A stretch of 34,125 nt of DNA from Nitrospirota bacterium. Lineage in GTDB: Bacteria; Nitrospirota; Thermodesulfovibrionia; Thermodesulfovibrionales; JdFR-85. The position numbers were made by a program, and so were the translations under genes. This document shows, in pieces, positions 25,763 through 34,125 of the stretch (position 1 is the first letter of the stretch; each line of letters opens with the position of its first letter). The notes under the pieces were generated by a model that was not told the DNA's origin, did not search any database, and saw only the letters and a program-made list of their open reading frames with translations. Location of the stretch: assembly GCA_013151495.1 (NCBI GenBank), contig JAADIE010000074.1, positions 1 through 34,125 of the forward strand, written 5' to 3'.

Positions 25763-26410
25763 TTACACACCTCTTTTGTCACCAAAAATGAATTTATGTA
25801 GTTGCAGGTTAAGCCTTACCGAAAGCCTTTCCTTTAAGATCCATTCTGCCAGCTGTTTCGGCTCAATATATCCCTTGGCAGGTGAAAAAAGCACCCTCTT
25901 TTGGGGCAGGGAATAACGGTTTACCATCTCTACAGACCAGAGAAAGTCGTCTTTTGAGGTTATCACGAATTTAACCTCGTCGTTGGGTCTTAATCTGTAA
26001 AGGTTTCGAAAATCCATCTTTTCGGACATACCACTGCCTGGTGTTTTCACATCCAGCACAGCCACTGCCCGTGGATCAAGCCTTGTAATATCAACAGATC
26101 CATTTGTCTCAACAAGCACCTGAAATCCACTGTCAGAAAGCCTGGTCACAAGCTCAAAGGCGCCCTCCTGGATCAATGGCTCACCACCTGTAATCTCTAC
26201 AAGAGAAAGCCCTGACTCTCTGGCTTTTTTTAATAGTTCGGTAACCTCCACCTCTTCGCCTTCTGCATAGGCATACTCGGTATCACAATAGCTACATCGC
26301 AGATTACATCCAGTAAGTCGTATAAAAAAGCATGGGTAACCTGCATAGCTGGATTCACCCTGAATACTGGAGAAGGTCTCACATAGTTTAACTGTCTTTG
26401 TGACAATCAT
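25763..26410 (-). CDS. queE: 7-carboxy-7-deazaguanine synthase (radical SAM)
   Basis: A 215-residue radical SAM enzyme in queuosine and 7-deazaguanine biosynthesis, converting carboxytetrahydropterin to 7-carboxy-7-deazaguanine. The cluster motif CNLRCSYCDTEYA has CX3CX2C spacing, preceded by ETFSSIQGESSYAGYPCFFIRLTG and followed by EITGGEPLIQ and VETNGS. The C-terminus LQLHKFIFG is typical. No other queC, queD or queF gene is in the window. The ribosome-binding site is weak. Confidence 0.95.
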   Translation of the reverse strand: MIVTKTVKLCETFSSIQGESSYAGYPCFFIRLTGCNLRCSYCDTEYAYAEGEEVEVTELLKKARESGLSLVEITGGEPLIQEGAFELVTRLSDSGFQVLVETNGSVDITRLDPRAVAVLDVKTPGSGMSEKMDFRNLYRLRPNDEVKFVITSKDDFLWSVEMVNRYSLPQKRVLFSPAKGYIEPKQLAEWILKERLSVRLNLQLHKFIFGDKRGV

Positions 26411-26434
26411 CAGAGTCCGATTTAAGATGGTCCT

Positions 26435-26917
26435 TTAGAAATTAAATATCTCTTTCAGGGCTTTCTCCACTGGCTCGGGAACAAGCCCCTTTACAGAGCC
26501 TCCAAAGGAGGCTATCTCCTTTATCATTGTAGATGAAAGGAAGGAGTACTCCTCAGAAGGCATCATAAATACCGTCTCCACATCAGAGTCAAGCCTTCGA
26601 TTCATTAGGGCCATCTGCATCTCATACTCAAAGTCCGAAACTGCTCTCAACCCCCTGACAATTGCCACCCCACCCTTTTTCTTAACATAATCCACAAGCA
26701 GCCCATTGAAGGCCTCTACCCTGACCTTCTCAAGCCCTTTCAGGGATTCCTCTATCAACTGCACCCTTTTTTCAATGGGGAAGAGGGGCTTTTTCTTCAG
26801 ATTTACAGCCACTGCAACAATCACCTCATCAAAGATCCTGAGGCTTCTCTTAACAATATCAATATGACCGTTTGTTATAGGATCGAAGCTACCAGGACAT
26901 ATTGCCAGTTTACTCAT
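26435..26917 (-). CDS. coaD: Phosphopantetheine adenylyltransferase
   Basis: A 160-residue enzyme of coenzyme A synthesis that adenylates 4'-phosphopantetheine. The nucleotidyltransferase motif is [16 protein letters not shown] with the T/HxGH core, and [20 protein letters not shown] and [15 protein letters not shown] are standard. It overlaps rsmD by four bases (ATGA). The rsmD-coaD pair is common. Confidence 0.97.
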   Translation of the reverse strand: MSKLAICPGSFDPITNGHIDIVKRSLRIFDEVIVAVAVNLKKKPLFPIEKRVQLIEESLKGLEKVRVEAFNGLLVDYVKKKGGVAIVRGLRAVSDFEYEMQMALMNRRLDSDVETVFMMPSEEYSFLSSTMIKEIASFGGSVKGLVPEPVEKALKEIFNF

Positions 26918-27471
26918 TCTTTCACCTCTAACACATAGGTTGTGATATTGGTATCTCCATAGTTGTACTCTTTAAGTTTACAAAGTCCTTCAACCGAGTC
27001 AGGAAGCCTGCGTTTTGAAAAGTGCTCCACGATAACCATGCCAGTGTCTGCCAGAACAGGGTGTTTGGCAATCAAAGGTAACACGAGCATAATCTCTTCC
27101 GACTGATAGGGCGGATCCACAAATATATACTGAACCTTCTCACCTCTGTCAGCAAGCCTTTTTATAAAATTAACCGCCTTCATCCTGTAAACATGTACTC
27201 CCTCTTTGAACCCAAATTGGGTTGCCAGCTTTTTTATAAGTTCAACCCTCAATGGGTTTATCTCTACAAAGTAGCATTTAGAGGCACCTCTACTCAGGGC
27301 CTCAAGGCCCACAGCTCCTGTGCCCGCATATAGGTCAACAAAGGTAGCACCCTGAATCTGGGGTCCAATAATATTGAATATCGCCTCTCTGACCTTCGCT
27401 GCAGTAGGTCTTATATCCTTGCCCTTTGCCTTTACCGATCTACCCTTTGCTTTGCCTGCAGTTATCCTCAT
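26914..27471 (-). CDS. rsmD: 16S rRNA (guanine-966-N2) methyltransferase
   Basis: A 185-residue SAM-dependent methyltransferase. Opening [17 protein letters not shown], then [19 protein letters not shown] loop [19 protein letters not shown] and catalytic VDPPYQ (DPPY) identify it. It overlaps coaD by four bases and starts three bases after purN. Confidence 0.96.
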   Translation of the reverse strand: MRITAGKAKGRSVKAKGKDIRPTAAKVREAIFNIIGPQIQGATFVDLYAGTGAVGLEALSRGASKCYFVEINPLRVELIKKLATQFGFKEGVHVYRMKAVNFIKRLADRGEKVQYIFVDPPYQSEEIMLVLPLIAKHPVLADTGMVIVEHFSKRRLPDSVEGLCKLKEYNYGDTNITTYVLEVKE

Positions 27472-27474
27472 GGA

Positions 27475-28125
27475 TCAGTTCCCGATTGGTGGATTTATTA
27501 TAAGGTCCAGTTCACTGCGAGGCGCATCAATTATAACCCTTCTGCCTTCCACCTTAAGTCGGCCCTCGGAAAACAGCTTTATTGCATAGGGAAATATCCT
27601 GTGTTCCTGCCTGAGTATTCGCTCTGAAAGGCTATCCTCTGTGTCATCATGATAAACTGGTACTGCTGCCTGTATAATAATTGGACCTGTATCAACGCCC
27701 TCATCCACAAAGTGTACTGTACAGCCAGAGATCTTTACACCATAATCCAGCGCCTGTTTCTGCCCGTGAAGCCCTGGAAAGGATGGCAGTAAGGCCGGAT
27801 GTATATTCATTATCCTCATCGGATAGGCTTCGATCAGGGGTTTCTTGACCACACGCATAAAACCGGCAAGCACAACCAGCTCAACTGATCGTTTCTTAAA
27901 CTCCTCTGCAACCCTGCTATAGTAGGCATCCTTGCTTGAAAAATCGGAGGGTTTCATAACGAGAAACTCGATGGAGTTGTCCTTTGCCCTCTGGATGGCA
28001 TAGGCATCCGGATTGTCTGTTATAAGTAACTCTATAGTTGCCTTAAGATAGCCTGATTTTATTGAGTCTATAATGGACTGAAAGTTAGACCCCCTTCCCG
28101 AAGCCATTACACCTATTTTAAGCAT
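27475..28125 (-). CDS. purN: Phosphoribosylglycinamide formyltransferase
   Basis: A 216-residue enzyme of purine synthesis that formylates GAR using 10-formyl-THF. It begins MLKIGVMASGRGSNFQSII and has VLAGFMRVVKKPLIEAYPMRIMNIHPALLPSFPG with the catalytic Asn-His pair, then GCTVHFVDEGVDTGPII with the catalytic Asp. It overlaps the small membrane-protein gene by eight bases. Confidence 0.97.
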   Translation of the reverse strand: MLKIGVMASGRGSNFQSIIDSIKSGYLKATIELLITDNPDAYAIQRAKDNSIEFLVMKPSDFSSKDAYYSRVAEEFKKRSVELVVLAGFMRVVKKPLIEAYPMRIMNIHPALLPSFPGLHGQKQALDYGVKISGCTVHFVDEGVDTGPIIIQAAVPVYHDDTEDSLSERILRQEHRIFPYAIKLFSEGRLKVEGRRVIIDAPRSELDLIINPPIGN

Positions 28126-28396
28126 CCCTTTCCCCCTTTCTGGTGGTTAAATCGATTATTTTATTGTATATAAATCCTATTATTGTGGCACTGACCAGCC
28201 CGTCTATAAACCCGTACACCAATCCAAGAAAACTGCCAAGTGGCGAAATACTATAACCCGGGTAGATCGACTCAGCCAGTGTCTTCAGAAACAACTCACC
28301 ATAACCAGTAAAATAACTAAGCCAGGTGGTAATAAAAAGTGAAACTCCCCAAACCGTACCCAGCGCAATACCAAGTGCAACAGGTTTTAGTCTCAT
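28118..28396 (-). CDS. Small two-helix membrane protein (holin-like annotation in relatives)
   Basis: A 92-residue hydrophobic protein with two or three membrane segments: about 7-30 (ALGIALGTVWGVSLFITTWLS) and about 53-80 (LGSFLGLVYGFIDGLVSATI), joined by a loop with IYPGYSISP. The glycine-rich, evenly spaced helices and the GYSISPLG segment recall a family often labelled bacteriophage holin in environmental genomes, but there is no phage gene nearby. It is embedded between rsmI and purN with overlaps, so it is a resident gene. Function unknown. Confidence 0.7.
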   Translation of the reverse strand: MRLKPVALGIALGTVWGVSLFITTWLSYFTGYGELFLKTLAESIYPGYSISPLGSFLGLVYGFIDGLVSATIIGFIYNKIIDLTTRKGERDA

Positions 28397-28398
28397 AT

Positions 28399-29223
28399 TT
28401 ATCCTTCCTTTTTAAGGCTCAGATCATAAAGCTCTTTCTGACTTATTTTATATTGAGAGGAGACCTTCTTTACAGCCTCCTTTCTTCTTAAGCCCTTTTT
28501 CATTAACATTAAAACCTCTGAAACCGCCTCCTCCGGGGTCAATCTCCTGTCCTCAGCACCCGATACTACCACCACATATTCACCAGCGATAACCCTTTCC
28601 TGAAGGGCCTCCAGAACCTCACTTACCCTTCCCCTGAGGACCTCCTCGTTTAGCTTTGTTAGTTCATGGCAAAGGGCTATCTGTCTGTCACCCAGAATCT
28701 CGAGTATATCATCCAGGGTATCCAGAATCCTGTGAGGTGATTCATAAAACACTATTGTTCTGGTCTCATACTCGAGGCTCTTGAGCTTTTTCTTCCGTGC
28801 ATTTGGGTTGGCTGAAAGAAAACCAATAAATAAAAACTCCCTTGTTGATATACCCGATACAGACAGGGCAGTCACCAGAGCTGATGGCCCTGGCACCGGG
28901 ACAATCGAAATACCTTCCTCTATTGCCCTTTTGATAACAACCTCACCCGGGTCAGAGATACCAGGGGTGCCAGCATCGGTCACAAGTGCCACTGATTTAC
29001 CTGCCCTCAGATGCCTCAGCACCTCTTCTGCCTTTGTCTTCTCTTTGGCTCCCCAGTAACTGATCAAAGGCTTGGAGATCTCAAAATGACTCAAAAGCTT
29101 TCTTGTATGTCTGGTATCCTCTGCTGCAATGAGATCAACCTCTTTCAGTATTCTCAGAGCCCTTAAGGTGATATCCTCAAGGTTACCTATTGGTGTGGAA
29201 ACTATATAGAGGATACCCGACAT
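28399..29223 (-). CDS. rsmI: 16S rRNA (cytidine-1402-2'-O) methyltransferase
   Basis: A 274-residue tetrapyrrole-methylase-fold enzyme modifying C1402 in the ribosomal P site. Signatures are LYIVSTPIGNLEDITLRALRI, AEDTRHTRKLLSHF, LVTDAGTPGISDPG, VPGPSALVTALSVSG and FYESPHRI. The C-terminal part (EEAVSEVLMLMKKGLRRKEAVKKVS) is the common RsmI extension. It is tightly packed in the operon, two bases before the small membrane gene. Confidence 0.97.
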   Translation of the reverse strand: MSGILYIVSTPIGNLEDITLRALRILKEVDLIAAEDTRHTRKLLSHFEISKPLISYWGAKEKTKAEEVLRHLRAGKSVALVTDAGTPGISDPGEVVIKRAIEEGISIVPVPGPSALVTALSVSGISTREFLFIGFLSANPNARKKKLKSLEYETRTIVFYESPHRILDTLDDILEILGDRQIALCHELTKLNEEVLRGRVSEVLEALQERVIAGEYVVVVSGAEDRRLTPEEAVSEVLMLMKKGLRRKEAVKKVSSQYKISQKELYDLSLKKEG

Positions 29224-29224
29224 C

Positions 29225-29692
29225 TTAACCGCTTTTTCTTAAAAATCGGTTTATCCACATAATATGGCTTTGTTCTTCATTTATAATCTCATCAAGGACC
29301 TCTTTTTCTTTAACAGAATTTCTAAGTCCCACATAATAAAGCAAGGTTTCCTTTTCAAAGGCAAGAGCATAGTCAGCAGCCTCTTCTGCTGACTTTATGT
29401 TTTTCATCCTCTCCATAGCCCTGTCTGCAAGAAAAAATTCGCTTTCAACAAAGGCCCTCATGTACTCTGATACCTCTTCCCATCCCTCTGGCTCTTCATC
29501 ACCTATTATCTCATAAAGCTCTTTGAAGCGTTCCTCGTGTACAAGCTCCTTTTCAGCAAGGGTAGTAAACAGACGGTTCAGATCTTCATTTTCTTTAAAT
29601 CTCTCTGCCATCTTTGTGTAGAAATCATAGCCAAGCCTTTCGGTTCTAACAGCCTGTTCAACCACCTCTCTGACGGAAAACCTCTCTGCCAT
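29225..29692 (-). CDS. Ferritin-like / rubrerythrin-related diiron protein
   Basis: A 155-residue all-helical protein with the ferritin-like repeated ExxH pattern: RTERLGYDFYTKMAERF, then AEKELVHEERFKELYE, then FEKETLLYYVGLRN, then NEEQSHIMWINRFL. The Glu and His residues fit a diiron centre. There is no rubredoxin-like CxxC domain. It may detoxify peroxide or store iron in an anaerobe, but this is inferred. It ends two bases before rsmI. Confidence 0.85.
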   Translation of the reverse strand: MAERFSVREVVEQAVRTERLGYDFYTKMAERFKENEDLNRLFTTLAEKELVHEERFKELYEIIGDEEPEGWEEVSEYMRAFVESEFFLADRAMERMKNIKSAEEAADYALAFEKETLLYYVGLRNSVKEKEVLDEIINEEQSHIMWINRFLRKSG

Positions 29693-29712
29693 AACTACCT
29701 CCTTGCAATTGG

Positions 29713-29985
29713 TTATTTAGTTTTATTCTCTTTTTCTGCAATGACACTCCTGAGTCTACCGTCTATCTTTATAATCTCTTCCACATCCTCACCCCTTAAG
29801 GTCCAGCTGTATTTACCCTTTGCAGTCCTTCTTAGTTCAATTCTGACAGGTTTTTTGGGTATAATCTGAAGTACTTCCTCTTTGCTTTCCTGTTTAAAGA
29901 CCTCCTTCTGTTCTGAGCCATCCAGCTCAGCACAGCCATACAGCCAGAAAATCAATATCAAGACGATTAAAAGTACCCTGTACAT
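29713..29985 (-). CDS. Small predicted lipoprotein, unknown function
   Basis: A 90-residue protein. A hydrophobic N-terminal segment ends in LYGC (Cys18), a plausible lipobox, followed by a Glu/Lys-rich linker and a short domain RIELRRTAKGKYSWTLRGEDVEEIIKIDGRLR. No family recognised. It lies eight bases after nadE and 20 before the ferritin-like gene, so it is co-transcribed. Confidence 0.65.
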   Translation of the reverse strand: MYRVLLIVLILIFWLYGCAELDGSEQKEVFKQESKEEVLQIIPKKPVRIELRRTAKGKYSWTLRGEDVEEIIKIDGRLRSVIAEKENKTK

Positions 29986-29993
29986 TTAATAAA

Positions 29994-31724
29994 TCAATAG
30001 CTTTTGTATTTATTTGTAATAGGAAAACGTCTGTCACGTCCAAAGGCCCTTGGGGTTATCTTTATGCCAGGCGGAGCCTGTCGTCTCTTATACTCGCTAC
30101 GGTCGATCATCCTTATTACCTTTTTGGAGCACTCCTCCTCACAACCAAGATTCAGTATCTCCTCGAAGCTTCTATCCTCCTCTACATAGGCCTTGAGTAT
30201 AGGATCAAGCACCTCATATGGCGGCAGGGTATCAGTGTCTTTCTGGTCAGGTTTCAACTCAGCAGATGGTTCCTTCCAGAGTACACGTTCAGGTATTAAC
30301 GGAAATCCTGCCCTTTCATTTCTCCATCGGGCAAGCCTGTAAACCAGGGTTTTTGGTACATCCTTTATCACCGCAAAACCACCCGCCATATCACCATACA
30401 GTGTTGCATATCCAACAGACATCTCTGATTTATTTCCTGTAGTCAGTACAAGCCAGCCAAATTTATTGGATATCGCCATCAGGAGATTACCCCTTATTCG
30501 GGCCTGTATGTTTTCCTCGGCCACATTTGGCTCGGTACCTTTAAAAACCTCCTTTAATGCCTCCAGATAGCTTTTAAAGATTCCGCTGATTGGAATCTCG
30601 ATTAACTCTATCCCTAAATTTTTAACAAGCTCGTATGCATCTTCTCTACTTTCCTTTGATGTATATTCTGAGGGCATAAAAACCCCATATACCATATCCT
30701 TTCCAAGTGCATCAACGGCTATGGTGGCAACCAGTGATGAATCAATCCCACCACTTAGCCCGATAAGCACCCTCTGGAAGCCATTTTTCCTTACATAGTC
30801 CTTTGTGCCAAGCACAAGCGCTGTATAGACCTCTTCGGTTTGTTCAAGAGGCTCTGTTGGGCAGTACTTAATGTTTGCCTTTTTACGCTGCAAGGCCTTT
30901 TCATGAACTATTACCTCTGAGCATGTACAGTCTTTAAAATAAAAGACCTCCTGTCTGCGTCGAGGATCATGAAGTCTGCTCATAAAAACAGCATCGAGAT
31001 CCAGATCTACCACAATAAGCTCTTCTTCAAACTGTTTGCCCCTGTAAATAAGCTCTCCCTGTTGATCAAACACAAGGCTATGTCCATCAAATACAAGCTC
31101 ATCCTGTCCACCTACTGCATTCAGGTAGGCCACAATCACAAGATTGTCTGAGGCCCTGGTTGAAAGCATCCTGCTACGGTACTCGGCCTTGCCCATATGA
31201 TAGGGAGAGGCATTTATATTTATTATCAGTTCAGCACCAGAAAGTGATTGATCCCTGGCAGGACCGTCGGGATACCAGATATCCTCACAGATATTTATAC
31301 CAAACATAACATTACCAGCCCTGTAGACCCTGTTGGTCTTACCAGTCTGAAAATAGCGCAATTCATCAAAGACACCATAGTTTGGCAGAAACCTCTTGTG
31401 ATAGCTATCAACCAGACGACCATTGTAAAAAACAAAGGCAGCATTGTATATGTCCTGATCCCTGTCCACCCCACCTACAATGGCGATGGTGCTGCCTACT
31501 GATTTTTTTATCTCCTTTACGGCCTCCAGATTGTCCTCAATAAACTGGGGCTTTAGCAAAAGGTCTTCAGGTGGATAGCCTGTGATGGCAAGCTCAGGGA
31601 AGGCAATTATATCGGCCCCCTCATCACCCGCCTTTCTGATGTATTCAATGATCTTTTTGGTATTACCCTCGATATCCCCAACAGTGGTATTTATTTGAGC
31701 AAGGGCCAAACGTAAAGTCTTCAA
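29994..31724 (-). CDS. nadE: Glutamine-dependent NAD synthetase
   Basis: A 576-residue two-domain enzyme completing NAD synthesis. The N-terminal nitrilase-type glutaminase has the Glu-Lys-Cys triad in [29 protein letters not shown] and [13 protein letters not shown]. The C-terminal synthetase has the ATP-PPi motif [21 protein letters not shown] and [19 protein letters not shown]. The start is a TTG (31722-31724) with AAGGAG about eight bases upstream; there is no better ATG. The 56-base gap before it may hold a promoter, but no clear one was seen. Confidence 0.97.
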   Translation of the reverse strand: MKTLRLALAQINTTVGDIEGNTKKIIEYIRKAGDEGADIIAFPELAITGYPPEDLLLKPQFIEDNLEAVKEIKKSVGSTIAIVGGVDRDQDIYNAAFVFYNGRLVDSYHKRFLPNYGVFDELRYFQTGKTNRVYRAGNVMFGINICEDIWYPDGPARDQSLSGAELIININASPYHMGKAEYRSRMLSTRASDNLVIVAYLNAVGGQDELVFDGHSLVFDQQGELIYRGKQFEEELIVVDLDLDAVFMSRLHDPRRRQEVFYFKDCTCSEVIVHEKALQRKKANIKYCPTEPLEQTEEVYTALVLGTKDYVRKNGFQRVLIGLSGGIDSSLVATIAVDALGKDMVYGVFMPSEYTSKESREDAYELVKNLGIELIEIPISGIFKSYLEALKEVFKGTEPNVAEENIQARIRGNLLMAISNKFGWLVLTTGNKSEMSVGYATLYGDMAGGFAVIKDVPKTLVYRLARWRNERAGFPLIPERVLWKEPSAELKPDQKDTDTLPPYEVLDPILKAYVEEDRSFEEILNLGCEEECSKKVIRMIDRSEYKRRQAPPGIKITPRAFGRDRRFPITNKYKSY

Positions 31725-31780
31725 AGGAAATCTCCTTTTTCAAATTTGTATCTATATTAACAGATTGGGTCTTTGTATAA

Positions 31781-32473
31781 TCAATGGTATTGTATGGCCC
31801 TGTAAATGAAAACTCCCCCCATAATTATTATGATTATAGCAGAAAAACTATATATATACCTCCTGAATCTCTGATTTAAATATCCCACAGTATTTCCAAA
31901 TAAAATTAGAGCTGGCAGTGTTCCAAGTCCAAAAATCCCCATATAGGCCATTCCCTGTAGAAAAGCCACTGGATGGGATGGGCTTTCCATTGTTGCTCGT
32001 GCTACCAACAGCAGGGATGTATATACAAGACCGCAGGGCAAAAATCCCATTACAAGGCCAAAGGGCAACAGGGTTCCTTCGCTTATATTACGACCAAGAA
32101 ACACTGAAGTCTTATTTACCACTTTAGCAACCGGGAGGCTTTCGAGTTTCTGTACCAGAGCGCTGAAAATCCCTATCATGCTGAAGCCAAGCGCAACGAT
32201 AACTATACCCGCAAAGATCATTATGCCCCTTTGCAGAGACTCAATCCTGGAAGCAAGCGAAACAAAGGAACCGGCATAGCCCACCAACCCACCAAGAAAC
32301 ATATAGGTAAATATGCGTCCGATATTATACATCAGGTGTGGTAATATTGCCTTTCGGGACAATCTTAGTGAATAACCCGCCACTACCGGGCCACACATAC
32401 CAATGCAATGACCAAAACCGCCCCCTAACCCGGCAATAAAAAGTGCTAAGTAAAGGCTTTGATTTATCTCCAT
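31781..32473 (-). CDS. TauE/SafE-like (DsbD_2-type) membrane protein, cbb3-oxidase-linked
   Basis: A 230-residue protein with about six transmembrane helices. GLGGGFGHCIGMCGPVVAGYS near residues 15-35 carries the two-Cys first-helix motif, and LVMGFLPCGLVYTSLLLVA is the second repeat with PCG. Proteins of this family usually follow ccoGHIS or fixGHIS and are called sulfite exporter TauE/SafE; a role in copper or thiol delivery to the oxidase is more likely than sulfite export here. It is 12 bases downstream of the lipoprotein gene and part of the ccoG-fixH set. Confidence 0.85.
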   Translation of the reverse strand: MEINQSLYLALFIAGLGGGFGHCIGMCGPVVAGYSLRLSRKAILPHLMYNIGRIFTYMFLGGLVGYAGSFVSLASRIESLQRGIMIFAGIVIVALGFSMIGIFSALVQKLESLPVAKVVNKTSVFLGRNISEGTLLPFGLVMGFLPCGLVYTSLLLVARATMESPSHPVAFLQGMAYMGIFGLGTLPALILFGNTVGYLNQRFRRYIYSFSAIIIIIMGGVFIYRAIQYH

Positions 32474-32485
32474 AGCAAAGGTCTC

Positions 32486-32911
32486 TCAGGGCTTTACATC
32501 AAAAACAAAGTAGGTACTTCCAAGGCCAGGGATTTCAATGTCTGCCCTCCATATGGTCTTTCCACTTGGACACCTTACTATAACACCCTGGCCTTTGTAG
32601 GTACCATCCTCTGATCTATGAAGCAGGACTGCATTTTCACCCATGTCCATCCCGGGCATACTGAGCTTCAGAAGTAGTCTATCTTCCTTAAGGGTCTCTT
32701 TCTGTTTGATAGCTATAGAAAACTCAAGCCTTCTCATGGCCCTTACCGGCTTTGGGGTAATATCAAACACTACAGTGCTTCCCCCTATCTCTTTTATACA
32801 GGGACCGCTATTTATTTCGCAATCGACATCCACAATGGGGCTTTGGCTACAGGAAAAGGTAAGTAGCAAAACAAGAAGGATCAAACCTTTCAGGAAATAT
32901 CTATCTGCCAT
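32486..32911 (-). CDS. Predicted lipoprotein, FixH/YtkA-like
   Basis: A 141-residue exported protein. The signal sequence ends LLTFSC (Cys21), a non-ideal lipobox. The body has LLLKLSMPGMDMGENAVLL and EDGTYKGQGVIVRCPSGKTIWRADIEI, matching the beta-sandwich pattern of FixH/YtkA proteins with a Met-rich MPGMDM segment. Two further cysteines are in CEINSGPC. It starts 22 bases inside fixH, with only a weak ribosome-binding site. It may handle copper in the periplasm, which is inference from the Met motif and neighbours. Confidence 0.7.
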   Translation of the reverse strand: MADRYFLKGLILLVLLLTFSCSQSPIVDVDCEINSGPCIKEIGGSTVVFDITPKPVRAMRRLEFSIAIKQKETLKEDRLLLKLSMPGMDMGENAVLLHRSEDGTYKGQGVIVRCPSGKTIWRADIEIPGLGSTYFVFDVKP

Positions 32912-33327
32912 ATCCGCTCTGTCTTTATCAATTTATGATCGAGCATTAATCTAAGATACCATTTACCCTCTCTTGGAAAGTCAAGGACCGCTGAGTAAAC
33001 ACCTGCCCTTTTCTCTTTAAGCACAAAGGCCTTATCTTCTTTGTCGTTAGATACAGCGCCTCTTATCAACATGACCCTGGCACCTTTTAAAGGCCCCATG
33101 GAGGTATTGATTGAAAGTACCAGCTCTGAGTGTCTGCCTACTGGTTGTTTAAGAATGGTAAACTTCAGGCCCAGTTCCTCTTCCTTTTTTTTCAGGTCGA
33201 AATACTTAAGAGACTTCTCGTAGTAATGATCAACAATCAGCCCATCATGCACCTTGTAGGCATAATAAAAGGTTATCACCATTAAAACTGTAAAAACGAA
33301 ATACAAAAAATATATAAACCTCTTCAT
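32890..33327 (-). CDS. fixH: FixH/CcoH cbb3-oxidase assembly protein
   Basis: A 145-residue single-pass membrane protein. One N-terminal helix (MKRFIYFLYFVFTVLMVITFYYAY) is followed by the FixH signature VHDGLIVDHYYEKSLKY and a periplasmic beta domain. FixH/CcoH is needed for stable assembly of cytochrome cbb3 oxidase. The start overlaps the ccoG stop (ATGA). Confidence 0.88.
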   Translation of the reverse strand: MKRFIYFLYFVFTVLMVITFYYAYKVHDGLIVDHYYEKSLKYFDLKKKEEELGLKFTILKQPVGRHSELVLSINTSMGPLKGARVMLIRGAVSNDKEDKAFVLKEKRAGVYSAVLDFPREGKWYLRLMLDHKLIKTERIWQIDIS

Positions 33328-34125
33328 AGAAAACCAGCCTCCCTTTGTATTTTTAACCCCTTTGAACTGAGGGTAAATCTCACCATCTGCGAGTCCTTTA
33401 TCCTTCTTACCATCACCTTACCTCTTACAGAGCCAAAGGGCTCGAGCCTTACTGTGTTGTTTCCTATAATTACAAAATCCTCATTAACCGTGAGCCTGAA
33501 AATATACTCTTTACTGGTATTGTTGTAAATCGAGTAGCTATAGCTGTTTACCTCCTTAACAGGTGCAACAGGGTCTCTTGAAATAACAAATTCAACCTCA
33601 GGTCTGAGATAAAACACAATTAAAAAGACTATGGTAAACACGCTCACGACCAGCGCAAGTATCAGATTCTTCAATCTCCAGGGTCTCCCGGTATAACCGA
33701 TAAAGGGCTTAATTCCTCTTTTTTCAGTCATACTTATACAGGCATCAATGCATTCGGCACAGGCAATACATTCTCTTCTTAATCCCTTTTTAATATCTAT
33801 ACCAACCGGACATACCCTTACACATTTGTCACACCCCATACAATGCTCATCTGTTCTTTCCTTGAAACTGATTACCAGTGTATCCCTGTCAAATAAACCA
33901 CTCTGAAGCATAGAGTACGGGCATATTGATGTACAGAACCTCCTTCCAAGGAATGCAAGTTCTGCATAAATCACAGCCCATTGAACAAGAAAGAACCAGG
34001 TTATGGTCTTAGAAACAAATAGCCTCTTAATAGTCTCCTCAGGTGGCACAAAATACCATATAAGTGTCAGAGACACAAGCGCTGAAAGAGGCAATAGAAC
34101 AACCTTCTGAATCAACTCTCTCCTG
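33324..34125 (-). CDS. ccoG: Cytochrome c oxidase accessory protein CcoG (5' end outside window)
   Basis: 267 codons to the window edge; the frame stays open there (RRELIQKVV...), so the N-terminus and first helices are missing. Visible are RRFCTSICPYSMLQSGLFDRDTLVISF, the CcoG family signature, and two 4Fe-4S sets (CMGCDKCVRVCP and CIACAECIDAC). A further transmembrane helix and the C-terminal periplasmic beta domain (IFRLTVNEDFVI) follow. CcoG is a Cu(II)-reducing assembly factor for cbb3 oxidase. It is followed by fixH, the FixH-like lipoprotein and the SafE-like gene. ccoI and ccoS are not present in this stretch. Confidence 0.93.
   Translation of the reverse strand, partial: RRELIQKVVLLPLSALVSLTLIWYFVPPEETIKRLFVSKTITWFFLVQWAVIYAELAFLGRRFCTSICPYSMLQSGLFDRDTLVISFKERTDEHCMGCDKCVRVCPVGIDIKKGLRRECIACAECIDACISMTEKRGIKPFIGYTGRPWRLKNLILALVVSVFTIVFLIVFYLRPEVEFVISRDPVAPVKEVNSYSYSIYNNTSKEYIFRLTVNEDFVIIGNNTVRLEPFGSVRGKVMVRRIKDSQMVRFTLSSKGLKIQREAGFL

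Noticed and set aside
28118-28396. Prophage marker
   Set aside because: Despite a holin-like look, the gene overlaps purN in a housekeeping operon and no phage genes are present.

Overview
The window reads as chromosomal DNA of a strict or facultative anaerobe from the Nitrospirota (Thermodesulfovibrio-like) or a neighbouring sulfate-reducer lineage. This is an inference from gene content: a DUF3786 iron-sulfur protein, an FmdE-family protein, a MEMO1-family protein, a DsrE-like protein, a rubrerythrin-like protein, UbiA, cbb3-oxidase assembly genes, and an AAATCTN heptad array. No 16S gene or other decisive marker is present. About 31 of 34 kb is densely packed housekeeping sequence, mostly on the minus strand, with many 1-8 base overlaps. 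No tRNA, rRNA, CRISPR, integrase-bearing element or recognisable insertion sequence was seen.

Region 1 (1-4.65 kb) is the accessory part. On the minus strand are a TetR regulator and the 5' end of a TolC-type outer-membrane efflux gene. Facing away from them is a diadenylate cyclase (c-di-AMP synthase) with a non-DAC N-terminal domain. Then come a SmtB/CadC-type metal sensor and a Zn/Cd/Pb-type P1B ATPase. The ATPase is the main discovery candidate. Its reading frame starts at an ATG overlapping the sensor's stop, and it meets an in-frame TGA exactly where the first Cys of the CxxC heavy-metal-binding motif should be (GLT-TGA-ATCASKIQ). HMA-domain and ATPase coding sequence continues in the same frame beyond the TGA. 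The best reading is a selenocysteine-containing (UxxC) metal-transporting ATPase, with a possible SECIS hairpin beginning at the TGA.

Region 2 (4.6-20.9 kb, all minus) holds a sirtuin, a 136-bp nested palindromic element, and then ubiA, dsrE-like, ilvN, ilvB, pcm, a nicotinamidase-like hydrolase, argB, an fmdE-like gene, rlpA, hslU, hslV, xerC, trmFO, rpmA, rplU, a tandem PilZ protein, a MEMO1-like gene, dnaB and rplI. A strong intrinsic terminator lies between rpmA and trmFO. Strong sigma-70-like promoters face apart at 20.94-21.02 kb.

Region 3 (21.1-24.15 kb, plus) holds the DUF3786 iron-sulfur protein, prs, rplY (L25/CTC) and pth. The first of these has a consensus promoter whose -10 box lies in a perfect palindrome.

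Region 4 (24.15-34.1 kb, minus) is a nearly gapless run. In order of transcription it is ccoG (5' end outside the window), fixH, a FixH/YtkA-like lipoprotein, a TauE/SafE-like membrane protein, nadE, a small lipoprotein, a ferritin-like protein, rsmI, a two-helix membrane protein, purN, rsmD, coaD, queE, mazG and nfo. The ccoG end implies that cbb3 oxidase genes may lie just outside the window. Sirtuin, nicotinamidase-like hydrolase and NadE together could form an NAD salvage route.
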